DNA of 64,000 bases from DATLFA01 sp039915945 (GTDB lineage Bacteria; Actinomycetota; Acidimicrobiia; Acidimicrobiales; WLNW01): assembly GCA_039915945.1 (NCBI GenBank), contig JBDSMH010000196.1, positions 1 to 64,000 of the forward strand. The letters are read 5' to 3'. Of this stretch, positions 17,178 to 27,461 are shown in pieces. How positions within the stretch are numbered: position 1 is the first letter of the stretch; each line of letters begins with the position of its first letter. The notes beneath the pieces are model-generated. The model saw nothing but the letters and a program-made list of their open reading frames with translations, made no database searches and was not told the origin of the DNA. Made by a program: the position numbers and the translations under genes.

Positions 17178-18113
17178 GTGAAACGACTCGCCGGTGTCCT
17201 CGTCCTTGTCCTCGCCGCGGCGTTTGTCACCGGATGTGGCTCGTCGACGTCCCCGGCGACGGTCAATGGCACTGGTGTCGATCGCGGCGAGTTCCTCGAT
17301 CAGCTCTCGCAGCTCGCCAAGCTCAATGGAGCTGACGCCAACGCGATCACCAACGAGCAGAGCTCAGATCTGCTGACGCAGACCATCATCGCGCTGCTGA
17401 TCGCCGACGACATCAAGCGGCTCGGTCTCACGGTCGACGAAGCGAACGTCGAGGCCAATCGGGTGGCGATCGAGGATGACCTCAAACAGCGCGCCGAGGC
17501 CGGTGAGGCGACCGAGGCCATCAGCAAGTCGTTCATCGCCTACGCCGCCCGCGTGCAAGCGCAGCAAGACGTACTCATCGCTCGCATCACCGATACGACC
17601 AAACCGTGGTTCACCGATGGCGATGTGCGCAGCTATTACGACTTCGTCAAGGACACCAAGTACGTCAACTACTGCACCCACCACATCCTCGTCGACGCCG
17701 AAGCCGACGCCACCGAGATCGTCGGCCTGCTGAAGAACGGCGGCGATTTCGCCCAGCTTGCGAAAGATCGTTCGACCGACGCGTCGAGCGGCGACCAGGG
17801 GGGCGATCTCGGCTGCAACCAGAAGGGCTCGTTCGTCACCGAGTTCGAAGATGCAGTGTTGGACGCGCGCACCGGCGACACACTCGGCCCGATCAAGACC
17901 GAGTACGGCTATCACGTCATCCGCGTCGACCAGGCGCTCGGCCTCCAGCCGTTCGACACGGTGCGCGAATCGATTGCGACCACCTTGGGCAACCAAGACG
18001 GTTGGCTGTCGTGGAAGGTGTACAGCTCCAAGATCAAGGTCAACAAGAAGTACGGCTCGTGGAGCAATGACACCACCTCGGTCACTCCGCCCGCCGATCC
18101 GACCCAGAAGTGA
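17178..18113 (+). CDS. lipoprotein PpiC-type peptidyl-prolyl isomerase (SurA/PrsA-like)
   Basis: 311 residues. A signal peptide with lipobox (AAFVTGC, lipidated Cys at residue 20) anchors it outside the cytoplasmic membrane. Residues 30-150 form a SurA-N-like helical chaperone region, and residues 155-250 a parvulin domain (YCTHHILVD, LAKDRSTDASSGDQGGDLG, YGYHVIRVD). It would help fold exported proteins. Six bases separate it from mfd, and its TGA overlaps the GTG of mazG. Confidence 0.9.
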   Translation: MKRLAGVLVLVLAAAFVTGCGSSTSPATVNGTGVDRGEFLDQLSQLAKLNGADANAITNEQSSDLLTQTIIALLIADDIKRLGLTVDEANVEANRVAIEDDLKQRAEAGEATEAISKSFIAYAARVQAQQDVLIARITDTTKPWFTDGDVRSYYDFVKDTKYVNYCTHHILVDAEADATEIVGLLKNGGDFAQLAKDRSTDASSGDQGGDLGCNQKGSFVTEFEDAVLDARTGDTLGPIKTEYGYHVIRVDQALGLQPFDTVRESIATTLGNQDGWLSWKVYSSKIKVNKKYGSWSNDTTSVTPPADPTQK

Positions 18114-19453
18114 CTTCCGGCGGTCCCGCCCGGGTGATCGTCGTCGGGCTGGGCCCCGGCGATAGCGGGCTGGTCAGCGCGGCCACCCTTGATGCGGTGG
18201 CGTCGATCGAGCGAAGGTTCGTGCGCACCACCCGGCATCCGTCAGCGGGCATCGTCGGCGACGCCGTTTCGTTCGACGATGTGTACGAGCAGAGCGCGGA
18301 TCTCGAAGAGGTCTACCGCACGATCGTCGAGCGCCTCGTGCTCGCCGCCACTGCAGGGGGCACCGTGCTCTACGCCGTACCCGGTTCACCGGTGGTGGCG
18401 GAGCGCACGGTCGATCTCTTGTCGAGCGATGCACGGGTTACGGTCGAGATCGTGCCGGCGATGTCGTTTCTCGACCTTGCGTGGGCGCGGTTGCGGGTCG
18501 ACCCGATTGCGCGGGGCGTGTCCGTGGTCGACGGGCAGCGGTTCGCGACCGAGGGCGCGGGGCGTTCCGGCGCGCTGTTGGTGGCCCAGTGCGACTCGCG
18601 CGAAGTGCTGTCGCAGATCAAGCTCGCGTTCGACGAGGCACCCTGTGAATCGGTGACCGTCCTGTGCCGGCTCGGCACCGCCGGCGAGCACATCTTCACT
18701 ACGCCCTGGAGCGAACTCGACCGATCGTTCGAGCCTGATCACCTCACATCGATCTTCTTCGAGGCGGCCCACGCCACCGATGCCCGGGCCTTCGTCGAGT
18801 TCGACGAGTTGGTGCGCACGTTGCGCGCGCGGTGCCCCTGGGATCGTGAGCAGACCCATGAGTCGCTACGGCGCCACCTCATCGAAGAGTGCTACGAAGT
18901 GCTCGACGCGCTCGATGCCGTCGCCGGGCCCGATGACGCCGACGAAAGCGCCGCGGGCTATGCCCATCTCGAAGAAGAGCTCGGCGACCTGTTGTTCCAG
19001 GTCTTCTTCCACTCGGTGATTGCGTCGGAGAACGGTCAGTTCAGCGTCGTCGATGTCGTCCGCGGCATCGACCACAAGTTGCGTTCTCGCCACCCGCACG
19101 TCTTCGGCGATGTCATCGCCGAGTCGAGCGATGACGTGCTCGCGACTTGGGAAGAACTCAAGCGGGTCGAGAAGAACCGCGACTCGGTGATGGACGGTAT
19201 TCCCCGCGCCTTGCCGGCGTTGCTGTACGCGCTCAAAGTGCAAAAGAAGGCCGAAGGTGCGGGTTATACCGAGGGTCCGGCGACGCCGGATGACGCTGTC
19301 GCGGGCGCGTCGGCGGCCGACACGGTGGCCGGCATCCTCTTCAACGCCGTGGCCTTGGCACGGGCCAGCGACATCGACCCCGAGGATGCGCTGCGCCGCG
19401 CCGCCGATGCCTACCGTGACCGTTTCCAGATCTACGAGCGCATGTCGGTGTAG
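18110..19453 (+). CDS. mazG: nucleoside triphosphate pyrophosphohydrolase with N-terminal tetrapyrrole-methylase domain
   Basis: 447 residues in two domains, like Bacillus YabN. Residues 1-215 are a tetrapyrrole (corrin/porphyrin) methylase-like fold (VIVVGLGPGDSGLVS, YAVPGSPVVAERT). Residues 220-447 are MazG (CPWDREQTHESLRRHLIEEC with metal-binding Glu residues; EELGDLLFQVFFH). It hydrolyses non-canonical NTPs or lowers (p)ppGpp precursors. The start is GTG 18110 inside the lipoprotein stop. A hairpin follows the stop. Confidence 0.92.
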   Translation: MTSGGPARVIVVGLGPGDSGLVSAATLDAVASIERRFVRTTRHPSAGIVGDAVSFDDVYEQSADLEEVYRTIVERLVLAATAGGTVLYAVPGSPVVAERTVDLLSSDARVTVEIVPAMSFLDLAWARLRVDPIARGVSVVDGQRFATEGAGRSGALLVAQCDSREVLSQIKLAFDEAPCESVTVLCRLGTAGEHIFTTPWSELDRSFEPDHLTSIFFEAAHATDARAFVEFDELVRTLRARCPWDREQTHESLRRHLIEECYEVLDALDAVAGPDDADESAAGYAHLEEELGDLLFQVFFHSVIASENGQFSVVDVVRGIDHKLRSRHPHVFGDVIAESSDDVLATWEELKRVEKNRDSVMDGIPRALPALLYALKVQKKAEGAGYTEGPATPDDAVAGASAADTVAGILFNAVALARASDIDPEDALRRAADAYRDRFQIYERMSV

Positions 19454-19457
19454 TTCA

Positions 19458-19507
19458 GTTCTCTTGGTGTTCTCTACCTATATATGAGTGCCGAACACCA
19501 ACAGAAC
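19458..19507 (+). terminator. long inverted repeat after mazG (terminator-like)
   Basis: GTTCTCTTGGTGTTC (19458-19472) pairs with GAACACCAACAGAAC (19493-19507) with a single mismatch across a 20-base loop. There is no U-tract on the + strand. The same arm sequence recurs in a second hairpin at 59386-59433. Confidence 0.55.
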
Positions 19508-19592
19508 GCTTCGGGAACGCCAGAGAGACGGGGGATGAACGTGTACGTTTTCCCCTCACATCACAACAGCAACATCTGCAACGAGGATTGGC

Positions 19593-20882
<1,290 letters not shown>

Positions 20883-20892
20883 GGCCGGTGCC

Positions 20893-21210
20893 ATGACAAA
20901 GCGGATGCGGCGCCTGTTGTGGACGACCCTAGGGGCCGTGACGATCCTCGTCGTCATGGCTGTCGGCGTCTTCCCGACCCGCCAGTATCTCGATCAGCGC
21001 AACCAGAGCGCCGAGTTGAGCAGCGAGTTGCACTACCTCCAAGGCGAGAACGCAAAGCTGACCGAGCGCATCCAGTCGCTGGGCACTGCCGAAGCGATCG
21101 AACAGATCGCTCGCGAGGAGCACGGCTACGTGCGACCGTACGAAGAGAACTACGTGGTGGTCGTCCCGCCCGGCGTGGTGGCGCGCGTGCCGTCGGTATG
21201 GCCATTCTGA
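20893..21210 (+). CDS. ftsB: FtsB/DivIC-type septum formation initiator
   Basis: 105 residues: short cytoplasmic N-terminus, one membrane span (about residues 9-28, LWTTLGAVTILVVMAVGV), then a coiled coil (QRNQSAELSSELHYLQGENAKL) and the ARExHGYVRPYEE block typical of the family. It bridges FtsL/FtsQ in the divisome. The position straight after eno is the actinobacterial norm; the usual next gene (DUF501) is displaced by the molybdenum-hydroxylase operon. Confidence 0.9.
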   Translation: MTKRMRRLLWTTLGAVTILVVMAVGVFPTRQYLDQRNQSAELSSELHYLQGENAKLTERIQSLGTAEAIEQIAREEHGYVRPYEENYVVVVPPGVVARVPSVWPF

Positions 21211-21291
21211 CGCCGGTCAGCCGATAATCCCTGCCGCAAGCAAGCACGATTCGGGTGGCGGGTTGCCATCCCCGATGTCTTGGAGATCGCA

Positions 21292-23583
21292 ATGAGCATT
21301 CTCGGTAACCGCGTGCTGCGAAAGGAAGACCCGAAGTTCCTCACCTCGGGTGCGACCTATGTTGCCGATCTCGACGACGCCCGGCTGGCAAACGCCGCGT
21401 ACGTCACCTACGTGCGGGCCACGGTCGCCCACGCGACGGTGAGTGGCATCGACGTCAGTGCGGCGCGGTCGATGCCCGGAGTGCTCGGTGTATTCACCGC
21501 CGCCGATGTCGCGGAGTTGGCACCGCTGACGGCCATGGTGCCGCTGTTCCCGCCGCCGATGATGACAAGGCCGTGGTTGTCGAACGAGACCGTGCGCTTC
21601 GTCGGTGAGCCCATGGTGGCAATCGTGACCGAGCACGCATACCAAGGCGAGGATGCGGCCGAGGCCGTGAGCGTCGACTACGACCCCTTGCCCGCCGTGG
21701 TCGACATGGAGACCGCCCTCTCGGGCGACGACAAGTTGTATCCAGAGCTCGGCACCAACGTGGCGGTCGACTTCGTCGCCTTCCAGATGATGAAGGGCGT
21801 CACCGACGACTCGTTCTTCGACGGCTGCGATGTCGTGGTGCGCCAGCGCGTGATCAACAACCGCGTTGCCGCGTGCCCGCTCGAAGGGCGCGCCGCGGCC
21901 GCCTCGTGGGATGGCGAGTCGCTCACGTATTGGATGAGCAACCAGTCGCCGCACTCGATCTGGGGGACGCTGCAAAAGGTCTACGGGCTGGACCCGGCCA
22001 TGTGCCGTGTGATCGTGCCCGATGTCGGTGGCGGCTTCGGTCCCAAGATGGAAGGCACCCCCGAAGAGATCCTGCTGCCGTGGTTGGCGAAACAGGTCGG
22101 TCGACCGGTGCGCTTCGTCGAGACCCGCACCGAGAACATGACGGCGATGGGTCACGGGCGCGACCAGATCCAATACCTCGCCATCGGGGGTAGCCGCGAC
22201 GGCACGGTGCAGGCGTACCGCATCGAGGTGCTCGGCAATGCCGGCGCGTATTGCATGCTCGGCGGTTTCCTCCCGTTCTTCACCCATGTCATGGCGAGCG
22301 GCGTCTACGACATTCCCAAGATCGAAACCGCGGCGCGCGGCGTGGTCACCAACACGACGCCCACCGTCGCGTATCGCGGTGCCGGTCGTCCCGAGGCGAC
22401 GGCGGCCATCGAGCGGGCCATCGATCTCTTCGCCGCGGAGATCGGCATGGATCCGGTCGACGTGCGCCGCAAGAACCTCATCAAGAGCGATGCGTTCCCC
22501 GCGACGACCGCGGTGGGCACGGTGTACGACACCGGTGATTACGAGCGCTCGCTCGACCTCGTGCTCGAAGCCGCCGACTATCGCGCGCTGCGCGCCGAAC
22601 AAAAGGACAGGCGTGAGCGCGGCGATGTCAAGCAACTCGGCATCGGTGTTTCGGTCTACGTCGAGATCACGTCGGGTCCCGCTCCGGGTACCAAAGAGTG
22701 GGGCAAGGTCGAGATCAACCCCGATGGCAGTGCGACGATCTTTTCGGGCTCGTTGTCGCACGGTCAGAGTCACGCCACCGCGTTCGCGATGTTGGTGACC
22801 GAGCAGACCGGCATCCCGATGGACAAGATCGATCTCGTGCAAGGTGATACGGCGCGCGTCCCCAAGGGGTCGGGCACCAACGCCTCCAAGTCGCTACAAG
22901 CCGGCGGTTCCGCCGTGTACGTGAGCGCGGCCAAAGTCGTCGACCAGGCGCGCCAGCTCGCGGCCGATCTCCTCGAGGCCGGCGTCGACGATGTCGTGCT
23001 CGACAAGGTCGGTGCGTACTTCCACGTGCAGGGCACCCCGGCCAAGACCGTCGGTTGGGCCGAAGTCGCGCAAGCGGCGGGCGCCGACGGCCTCTCGGCC
23101 ACGACCGACGACGTGCAAGCCGGCTCGTCGTTCCCATTCGGCACGCATCTGGTGGTGGTCGAACTCGATACCGAAACGGGTGCCATCGAGGTGACGCGCA
23201 TCGTCACGTGCGACGACTGCGGCACGATCCTCAACCCGAACCTCGTCGAGGGCCAGCGCCATGGCGGCATCGCGCAGGGCATCGCGCAGGCGTTGATGGA
23301 AGAGGTGCGCTACGACACCGACGGCAATCCGGTCACCGGCAACTTCACCGACTACGCCATCATTTCTGCCGCCGAATTGCCGAGCTACGAACTGATCGCG
23401 CTCGAGACGCCCACGCCGAACAACCCACTTGGCGCGAAGGGCATCGGTGAGTCGGGCGCGATCGGCTCGACGCCGGCGCTGCAGAGCGCGGTGTGCGACG
23501 CGCTGTCGCAATTCGGCGTGCGCCACATCGACATTCCGGTCACCTCCGAAAAGGTGTGGGCCGCGCTCTCGCACCGCGCCTGA
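21292..23583 (+). CDS. molybdenum hydroxylase large subunit (xanthine/CO dehydrogenase family)
   Basis: 763 residues. It binds the Mo-pterin cytosine dinucleotide and hydroxylates or oxidises the substrate. GNRVLRKEDPKFLTSGATYV opens it, GGGFGPKMEG is near residue 245, the active-site loop reads AYRGAGRPE near 359, and the catalytic Glu is in KGIGESG near 714. AYRGAGR is the loop of the so-called form II proteins; the AYRCSFR of true CO dehydrogenase (form I) is absent, so CO is unlikely to be the substrate. ATG 21292 has GGAG six bases upstream; a TTG at 21280 overlaps that site and is rejected. It is the first gene of the operon reaching 31898. Confidence 0.92.
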   Translation: MSILGNRVLRKEDPKFLTSGATYVADLDDARLANAAYVTYVRATVAHATVSGIDVSAARSMPGVLGVFTAADVAELAPLTAMVPLFPPPMMTRPWLSNETVRFVGEPMVAIVTEHAYQGEDAAEAVSVDYDPLPAVVDMETALSGDDKLYPELGTNVAVDFVAFQMMKGVTDDSFFDGCDVVVRQRVINNRVAACPLEGRAAAASWDGESLTYWMSNQSPHSIWGTLQKVYGLDPAMCRVIVPDVGGGFGPKMEGTPEEILLPWLAKQVGRPVRFVETRTENMTAMGHGRDQIQYLAIGGSRDGTVQAYRIEVLGNAGAYCMLGGFLPFFTHVMASGVYDIPKIETAARGVVTNTTPTVAYRGAGRPEATAAIERAIDLFAAEIGMDPVDVRRKNLIKSDAFPATTAVGTVYDTGDYERSLDLVLEAADYRALRAEQKDRRERGDVKQLGIGVSVYVEITSGPAPGTKEWGKVEINPDGSATIFSGSLSHGQSHATAFAMLVTEQTGIPMDKIDLVQGDTARVPKGSGTNASKSLQAGGSAVYVSAAKVVDQARQLAADLLEAGVDDVVLDKVGAYFHVQGTPAKTVGWAEVAQAAGADGLSATTDDVQAGSSFPFGTHLVVVELDTETGAIEVTRIVTCDDCGTILNPNLVEGQRHGGIAQGIAQALMEEVRYDTDGNPVTGNFTDYAIISAAELPSYELIALETPTPNNPLGAKGIGESGAIGSTPALQSAVCDALSQFGVRHIDIPVTSEKVWAALSHRA

Positions 23584-23599
23584 GCTGTCGCCCACCACG

Positions 23600-24538
23600 A
23601 TGGCCGCAGTCATCGAAGCCAACGGATTGATCCGCGAATTCGGGGATATCCGCGCGGTCGATGGTGTCGATCTGCGCGTCGAGGCCGGCGAGATCTTTGG
23701 ATTTCTCGGCCCCAACGGCGCGGGTAAGACGACGATCGTGCGCATGCTCGTGACGCTGTTGCGGCCCACGGCAGGCCGGGCATTTGTCGCCGGTCACGAC
23801 GTGGTGCGCGAATCGCATCTCGTGCGCCGCGCCATCGGTGTTGCGTTGCAAGACGCCGCCATCGATCCGTTGATGACCGGCCGCGAACTCGTGCGACTGC
23901 AAGCAGTGCTGCACGGCTTGTCCAAACGGCAGACGGCCACGCGCGGTCTCGAGTTGCTCGAACGGGTCGGGCTCACCGGCGCCGCCGATCGTCTGGTCGG
24001 CACGTACTCGGGCGGCATGCGCCGCCGTCTCGACCTCGCGCTCGCGTTGGTACACGAACCGCAGGTGCTGTTCCTCGACGAACCCACGACCGGGCTCGAT
24101 CCCACCTCACGCGTCGCCGTGTGGGACGAGGTGCGCCGGCTCAACGACGAACACGGCACCACCGTGTTCCTCACGACGCAGTATCTCGAAGAGGCAGACC
24201 AACTCGCGGGCCGCATTGCGATCATCGATCACGGGCGGATCGTGTGCGAAGGGGTGCCCGCGCAACTCAAGGCGGCGGTAGGGGGTCCGACGCTCGAGAT
24301 CGATGTCGACGAGGCGCATCGCGATGCGGCGCGCGTGACGCTCAGCCGCTTCGGTTCGGAACGCCCGGCGCGCCCTGGTCATCTCGCCATCGGTCTGCAC
24401 GAGGGCGCGGCGCAAATGACCGATGTCGTACGTGCGCTCGACGAAGCCGGCATCGCGGTGCGCCACATCGAACTCGACGCCCCGAGCCTCGATGACGTGT
24501 TCGCCGACGCAACCGGCCGCCGGCTCGAGGGCGAGTAA
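23600..24538 (+). CDS. ABC exporter ATP-binding protein (DrrA-like)
   Basis: 312 residues. Walker A GPNGAGKTT (about residues 38-46), signature YSGGMRRRLD, Walker B VLFLDEPTTGLDP, and a C-terminal extension of about 90 residues as in DrrA/NodI-type ATPases that drive ABC-2 permeases. It lies 16 bases after the Mo-hydroxylase large subunit. The stop TAA is followed immediately by the ATG of the first permease. Substrate unknown; drugs, lipids or small hydrophobic compounds are typical for this family. Confidence 0.9.
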   Translation: MAAVIEANGLIREFGDIRAVDGVDLRVEAGEIFGFLGPNGAGKTTIVRMLVTLLRPTAGRAFVAGHDVVRESHLVRRAIGVALQDAAIDPLMTGRELVRLQAVLHGLSKRQTATRGLELLERVGLTGAADRLVGTYSGGMRRRLDLALALVHEPQVLFLDEPTTGLDPTSRVAVWDEVRRLNDEHGTTVFLTTQYLEEADQLAGRIAIIDHGRIVCEGVPAQLKAAVGGPTLEIDVDEAHRDAARVTLSRFGSERPARPGHLAIGLHEGAAQMTDVVRALDEAGIAVRHIELDAPSLDDVFADATGRRLEGE

Positions 24539-25312
24539 ATGATCGCGTTCGATCAGGCGGTCGAATTGTCGCGGCGGTCGGTGGTGGCGTTGATCCGCCA
24601 ACCGCAGACCTGGGCACCGGCGTTGATCTTCCCGCTGCTGTTGAGCGCGGTCTACAGCGCGCAGTTCGGCCGTGCCATCAGCCAACCCGGATTTCCCCCG
24701 GTCGATTCGTTCCTCGATTTCTTGCTGCCGGCGGCGATCCTGCAGGCGGTGGCCTTCAACGCGACGAACGGCGGGTCCGACCTCGCGCTCGACATCGAGA
24801 CGGGCTTCTACGACCGGCTGATCGCGTCGCCGGTATCACGGGTGTCGATCATCGTCGGGCGCCTCGCCGGTGCAGCCGCGTTCGCGTTGGTGCAAGCAGT
24901 AGTGCTGCTGGCGATCTTTCTCGCATTCGGGGCCGAGGTGAAAGGCGGCTTTGGTGGGGTGTTGGTGGTCATCGGTGTCTCGGTGCTCTTGGCTCTCGCG
25001 ATCGGCGGGCTTGCGGTCACACTCGCGATGAAGACGGGTTCGCAGGAAGCGGTGATGGCCACGTTCCCGCTCATCTTCGTCATGCTCTTCATCAGTTCGG
25101 CGTTCTTCCCTACGTCGACGATGAAGGGTTGGTACAAGCAACTCGCGCTGTGGAATCCGGTCACGTGGATCATCGACGCCACCCGCCGGCTGGTGATCGA
25201 GGGGTTCAGTTGGTCCGACGCCGGGCAGGCGTTGGGCATCAGCGCCGCGTTCGCCGTCGCCGCCATCGCGTTGGCATTCGCGGCGCAGCGCCGCCGGCTG
25301 AGGGCCCGATGA
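24539..25312 (+). CDS. ABC-2 type permease
   Basis: 257 residues with about six membrane spans. The ABC-2 signature region is recognisable (IETGFYDRLIASPVSRVSII and WNPVTWIIDATRRLVIEGFSW). It pairs with the ATPase encoded just upstream (0 bases apart). Its TGA overlaps the ATG of a second, paralogous permease, suggesting a heterodimeric membrane part. Confidence 0.88.
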   Translation: MIAFDQAVELSRRSVVALIRQPQTWAPALIFPLLLSAVYSAQFGRAISQPGFPPVDSFLDFLLPAAILQAVAFNATNGGSDLALDIETGFYDRLIASPVSRVSIIVGRLAGAAAFALVQAVVLLAIFLAFGAEVKGGFGGVLVVIGVSVLLALAIGGLAVTLAMKTGSQEAVMATFPLIFVMLFISSAFFPTSTMKGWYKQLALWNPVTWIIDATRRLVIEGFSWSDAGQALGISAAFAVAAIALAFAAQRRRLRAR

Positions 25313-26085
25313 TGCACTCGCCCAGCTTGCCCATCCTCCAGCGGATGACCCTCCGCGGGTTGACCCGCCTCGTCCGCCGGCCCTCGTTGCTCATCCCTGC
25401 CACCGTGATGCCGGTGTTCTTCGTCGTCGCCTTCTCGGGCACCTTCAACGGCCTCAGCCGGCTCGAGGGATTCGGCACCGATCGAATGGTCAACTGGATG
25501 GCCCCCTACGCGGCCATTCAAGGCTGCTCGTTCGCCGGGGTGGGCGCGGCCGGCGCGACCGCGGCCGACCTCGAGAACGGCTTCTTCGACCGCCTGCTCC
25601 TCGCACCGTGCCGGCGCATCAACCTCATGCTCGGCCCGCTGCTGTATTCGCTGGCACGGGCAATACTCCCGACCACATTGGTGCTGCTCGTCGCGCTGTT
25701 GCTGCACGCGCGCCTGCAGGATCCGGTGTTGGGCCTCGTGATGCTCTACGTCGGCTGTCTCGGCATCGCCATCGTCTATGGCGTGCTCGGGCTTGCGTTG
25801 GTGTACAAGCTGCGCAGCCAGCGAGCGATGGCCATCGCTCAGACCTTGGTGTTCTCCTCGTCGTTCCTGTCGATCGGACAAGTGCCGCTGTCCTTCCAAA
25901 CAGGGTGGTTGCACGCAGTATCGAGGGTGAATCCGCTCACCAACGTGTTGCGCATGACCCGCCAGGGTTTCCTCGAGCAGGGAGTCACATGGCACGACAC
26001 GTGGCCCGGCTTGGTCGCGCTCGCCGCGATGATTGGCGTGCTCGGCGCTTTGGCGGCCAGAGGACTGCGCAAGCTGGGTCCCTAA
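25309..26085 (+). CDS. second ABC-2 type permease
   Basis: 258 residues, about six spans, same architecture as the preceding permease (LENGFFDRLLLAPCRRINLM; VNPLTNVLRMTRQGFLEQG). It starts at ATG 25309 with a four-base overlap (ATGA); a second ATG follows directly. It is separated from the FeS subunit gene by 74 bases, the largest gap within this part of the operon. Confidence 0.86.
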   Translation: MMHSPSLPILQRMTLRGLTRLVRRPSLLIPATVMPVFFVVAFSGTFNGLSRLEGFGTDRMVNWMAPYAAIQGCSFAGVGAAGATAADLENGFFDRLLLAPCRRINLMLGPLLYSLARAILPTTLVLLVALLLHARLQDPVLGLVMLYVGCLGIAIVYGVLGLALVYKLRSQRAMAIAQTLVFSSSFLSIGQVPLSFQTGWLHAVSRVNPLTNVLRMTRQGFLEQGVTWHDTWPGLVALAAMIGVLGALAARGLRKLGP

Positions 26086-26159
26086 GGGGCTATTCTCCGC
26101 CCGGCCAGCTGTGGGGGACGGCCCCCTTCCGCTCGGCCATGCGACCTACGGGAGGATCC

Positions 26160-26627
26160 GTGCAGGTATCGATGAAGATCAACGGGGCGACGGTGTCCCA
26201 CGATGTCGAGCCGCGAACGTTGCTCGTGCATTTCATTCGCGAGAACGCCGGGCTCACGGGCACCAACATCGGCTGCGACTCGTCGTCGTGCGGCGCGTGC
26301 ACGATTCACATCAACGGCGAATCGGTCAAGAGCTGCACGGTGTTCGCGGCGCAAGCCGACGGTGCCGACATCCTCACCATCGAGGGTCTGGCCGACGGCG
26401 ACAAGTTGCATCCCATGCAGCAGGCGTTCCACGAGTGCCACGCGCTCCAGTGCGGCTACTGCACGCCGGGCATGGTGATGGCCTCGGTCTCACTGCTGCG
26501 TGAGGTGCCCAATCCGACCGAGCGCGAAGTTCGCGTCGGGCTCGAGGGCAACCTGTGCCGTTGCACCGGTTACCACAACATCGTCAAGGCCGTCTTGCAG
26601 GCAGCCGGCCAAGGTGGTGGCCAGTGA
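26160..26627 (+). CDS. molybdenum hydroxylase [2Fe-2S] small subunit
   Basis: 155 residues, CoxS/CutS class. The plant-type cluster is bound by GCDSSSCGAC (near 39-48) and a Cys near 60; the second, helical-domain cluster by QCGYCTPGM and NLCRCTGY. It passes electrons from the Mo site to FAD. GTG 26160 is chosen because GGAGG lies four bases upstream; ATG 26172 would be 16 bases away. Its TGA overlaps the GTG of the FAD subunit. Confidence 0.93.
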   Translation: MQVSMKINGATVSHDVEPRTLLVHFIRENAGLTGTNIGCDSSSCGACTIHINGESVKSCTVFAAQADGADILTIEGLADGDKLHPMQQAFHECHALQCGYCTPGMVMASVSLLREVPNPTEREVRVGLEGNLCRCTGYHNIVKAVLQAAGQGGGQ

Positions 26628-27451
26628 TCCCCGCGGCGTTCGAGTACGTCAGGGCCGACTCGGCGGAGCAGGCCATCTCGTTGTTGCAGCAACACGGCGA
26701 CGACGCCAAGTTGCTGGCGGGTGGCCATTCACTCATCCCGCTGATGAAGTACCGCTTGGCATCGCCCGCGGTGATCGTCGACATCGGCCGGCTTTCCGAT
26801 CTCAGCTACGTCAAAGAGGACGGCGCCAATCTGCGCATCGGCGCCCTGACCCGTCATCGCGACATCGAGATCAATCCGTTGCTGCAGCAGCACGCGCCGT
26901 TGCTGTCCAACGCGGCATCGCACGTCGGTGATCCTCAGGTCCGCCACCGCGGCACCATCGGCGGGTCGCTCTCGCACGGCGATCCGGCATCTGATCTTCC
27001 CGCGGTCGCGATCGCGCTCGGCGCGACGCTCGTGATCCAAGGCGCCAACGGCACCCGCGAGGTGTCGAGCGACGACTTCTTCCAAGGCTTCCTCGAAACC
27101 GCACTCGGGCCCGACGAACTCCTGACCGAGATCAAGGTGCCCAAGATGAACGGCGGCGCCAAGTGGTCGTTCCAAAAGTTCAATCGCCGGGCGATGGACT
27201 GGGCGATCGTCGGTTGTGCCGTCGTCGTCGACGGCAACAAGGCCGGTGTCGGGTTGGTCAACATGGACTCGCGACCGGTTCGTGCGTCGGCGGTCGAGGC
27301 CGCCATCGCGGGCGGCGCCAACGCGTCCGACGCCGCAGCGTCGGCCGATGCCGGCACCGAGCCACCGGCCGATCTCAACGCCAGCGTCGAGTACCGCCGC
27401 CATCTCGCCAAGGTGCTCGTGCGGCGCGCCCTCGAAGAGGCCGGCAAGTAG
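26624..27451 (+). CDS. molybdenum hydroxylase FAD-binding medium subunit
   Basis: 275 residues, CoxM/CutM class. The FAD pyrophosphate loop AGGHSLIPLMKYR and the second flavin motif RGTIGGSLSHGDPASDLP are intact, and the C-terminal CO_deh_flav_C domain follows. It transfers electrons from the FeS clusters to the external acceptor. The start is GTG 26624, overlapping the stop of the FeS subunit gene. Confidence 0.92.
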   Translation: MIPAAFEYVRADSAEQAISLLQQHGDDAKLLAGGHSLIPLMKYRLASPAVIVDIGRLSDLSYVKEDGANLRIGALTRHRDIEINPLLQQHAPLLSNAASHVGDPQVRHRGTIGGSLSHGDPASDLPAVAIALGATLVIQGANGTREVSSDDFFQGFLETALGPDELLTEIKVPKMNGGAKWSFQKFNRRAMDWAIVGCAVVVDGNKAGVGLVNMDSRPVRASAVEAAIAGGANASDAAASADAGTEPPADLNASVEYRRHLAKVLVRRALEEAGK

Positions 27452-27461
27452 CCTGGGGGGA

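Noticed and set aside
21280..21291. TTG 21280 as the start of the molybdenum hydroxylase large subunit
   Set aside because: The codon overlaps the GGAG that is properly placed for ATG 21292.
21292..23583. True aerobic CO dehydrogenase (CoxL form I)
   Set aside because: The active-site loop is AYRGAGR, not AYRCSFR; the substrate is left open although the accessory genes resemble a cox operon.
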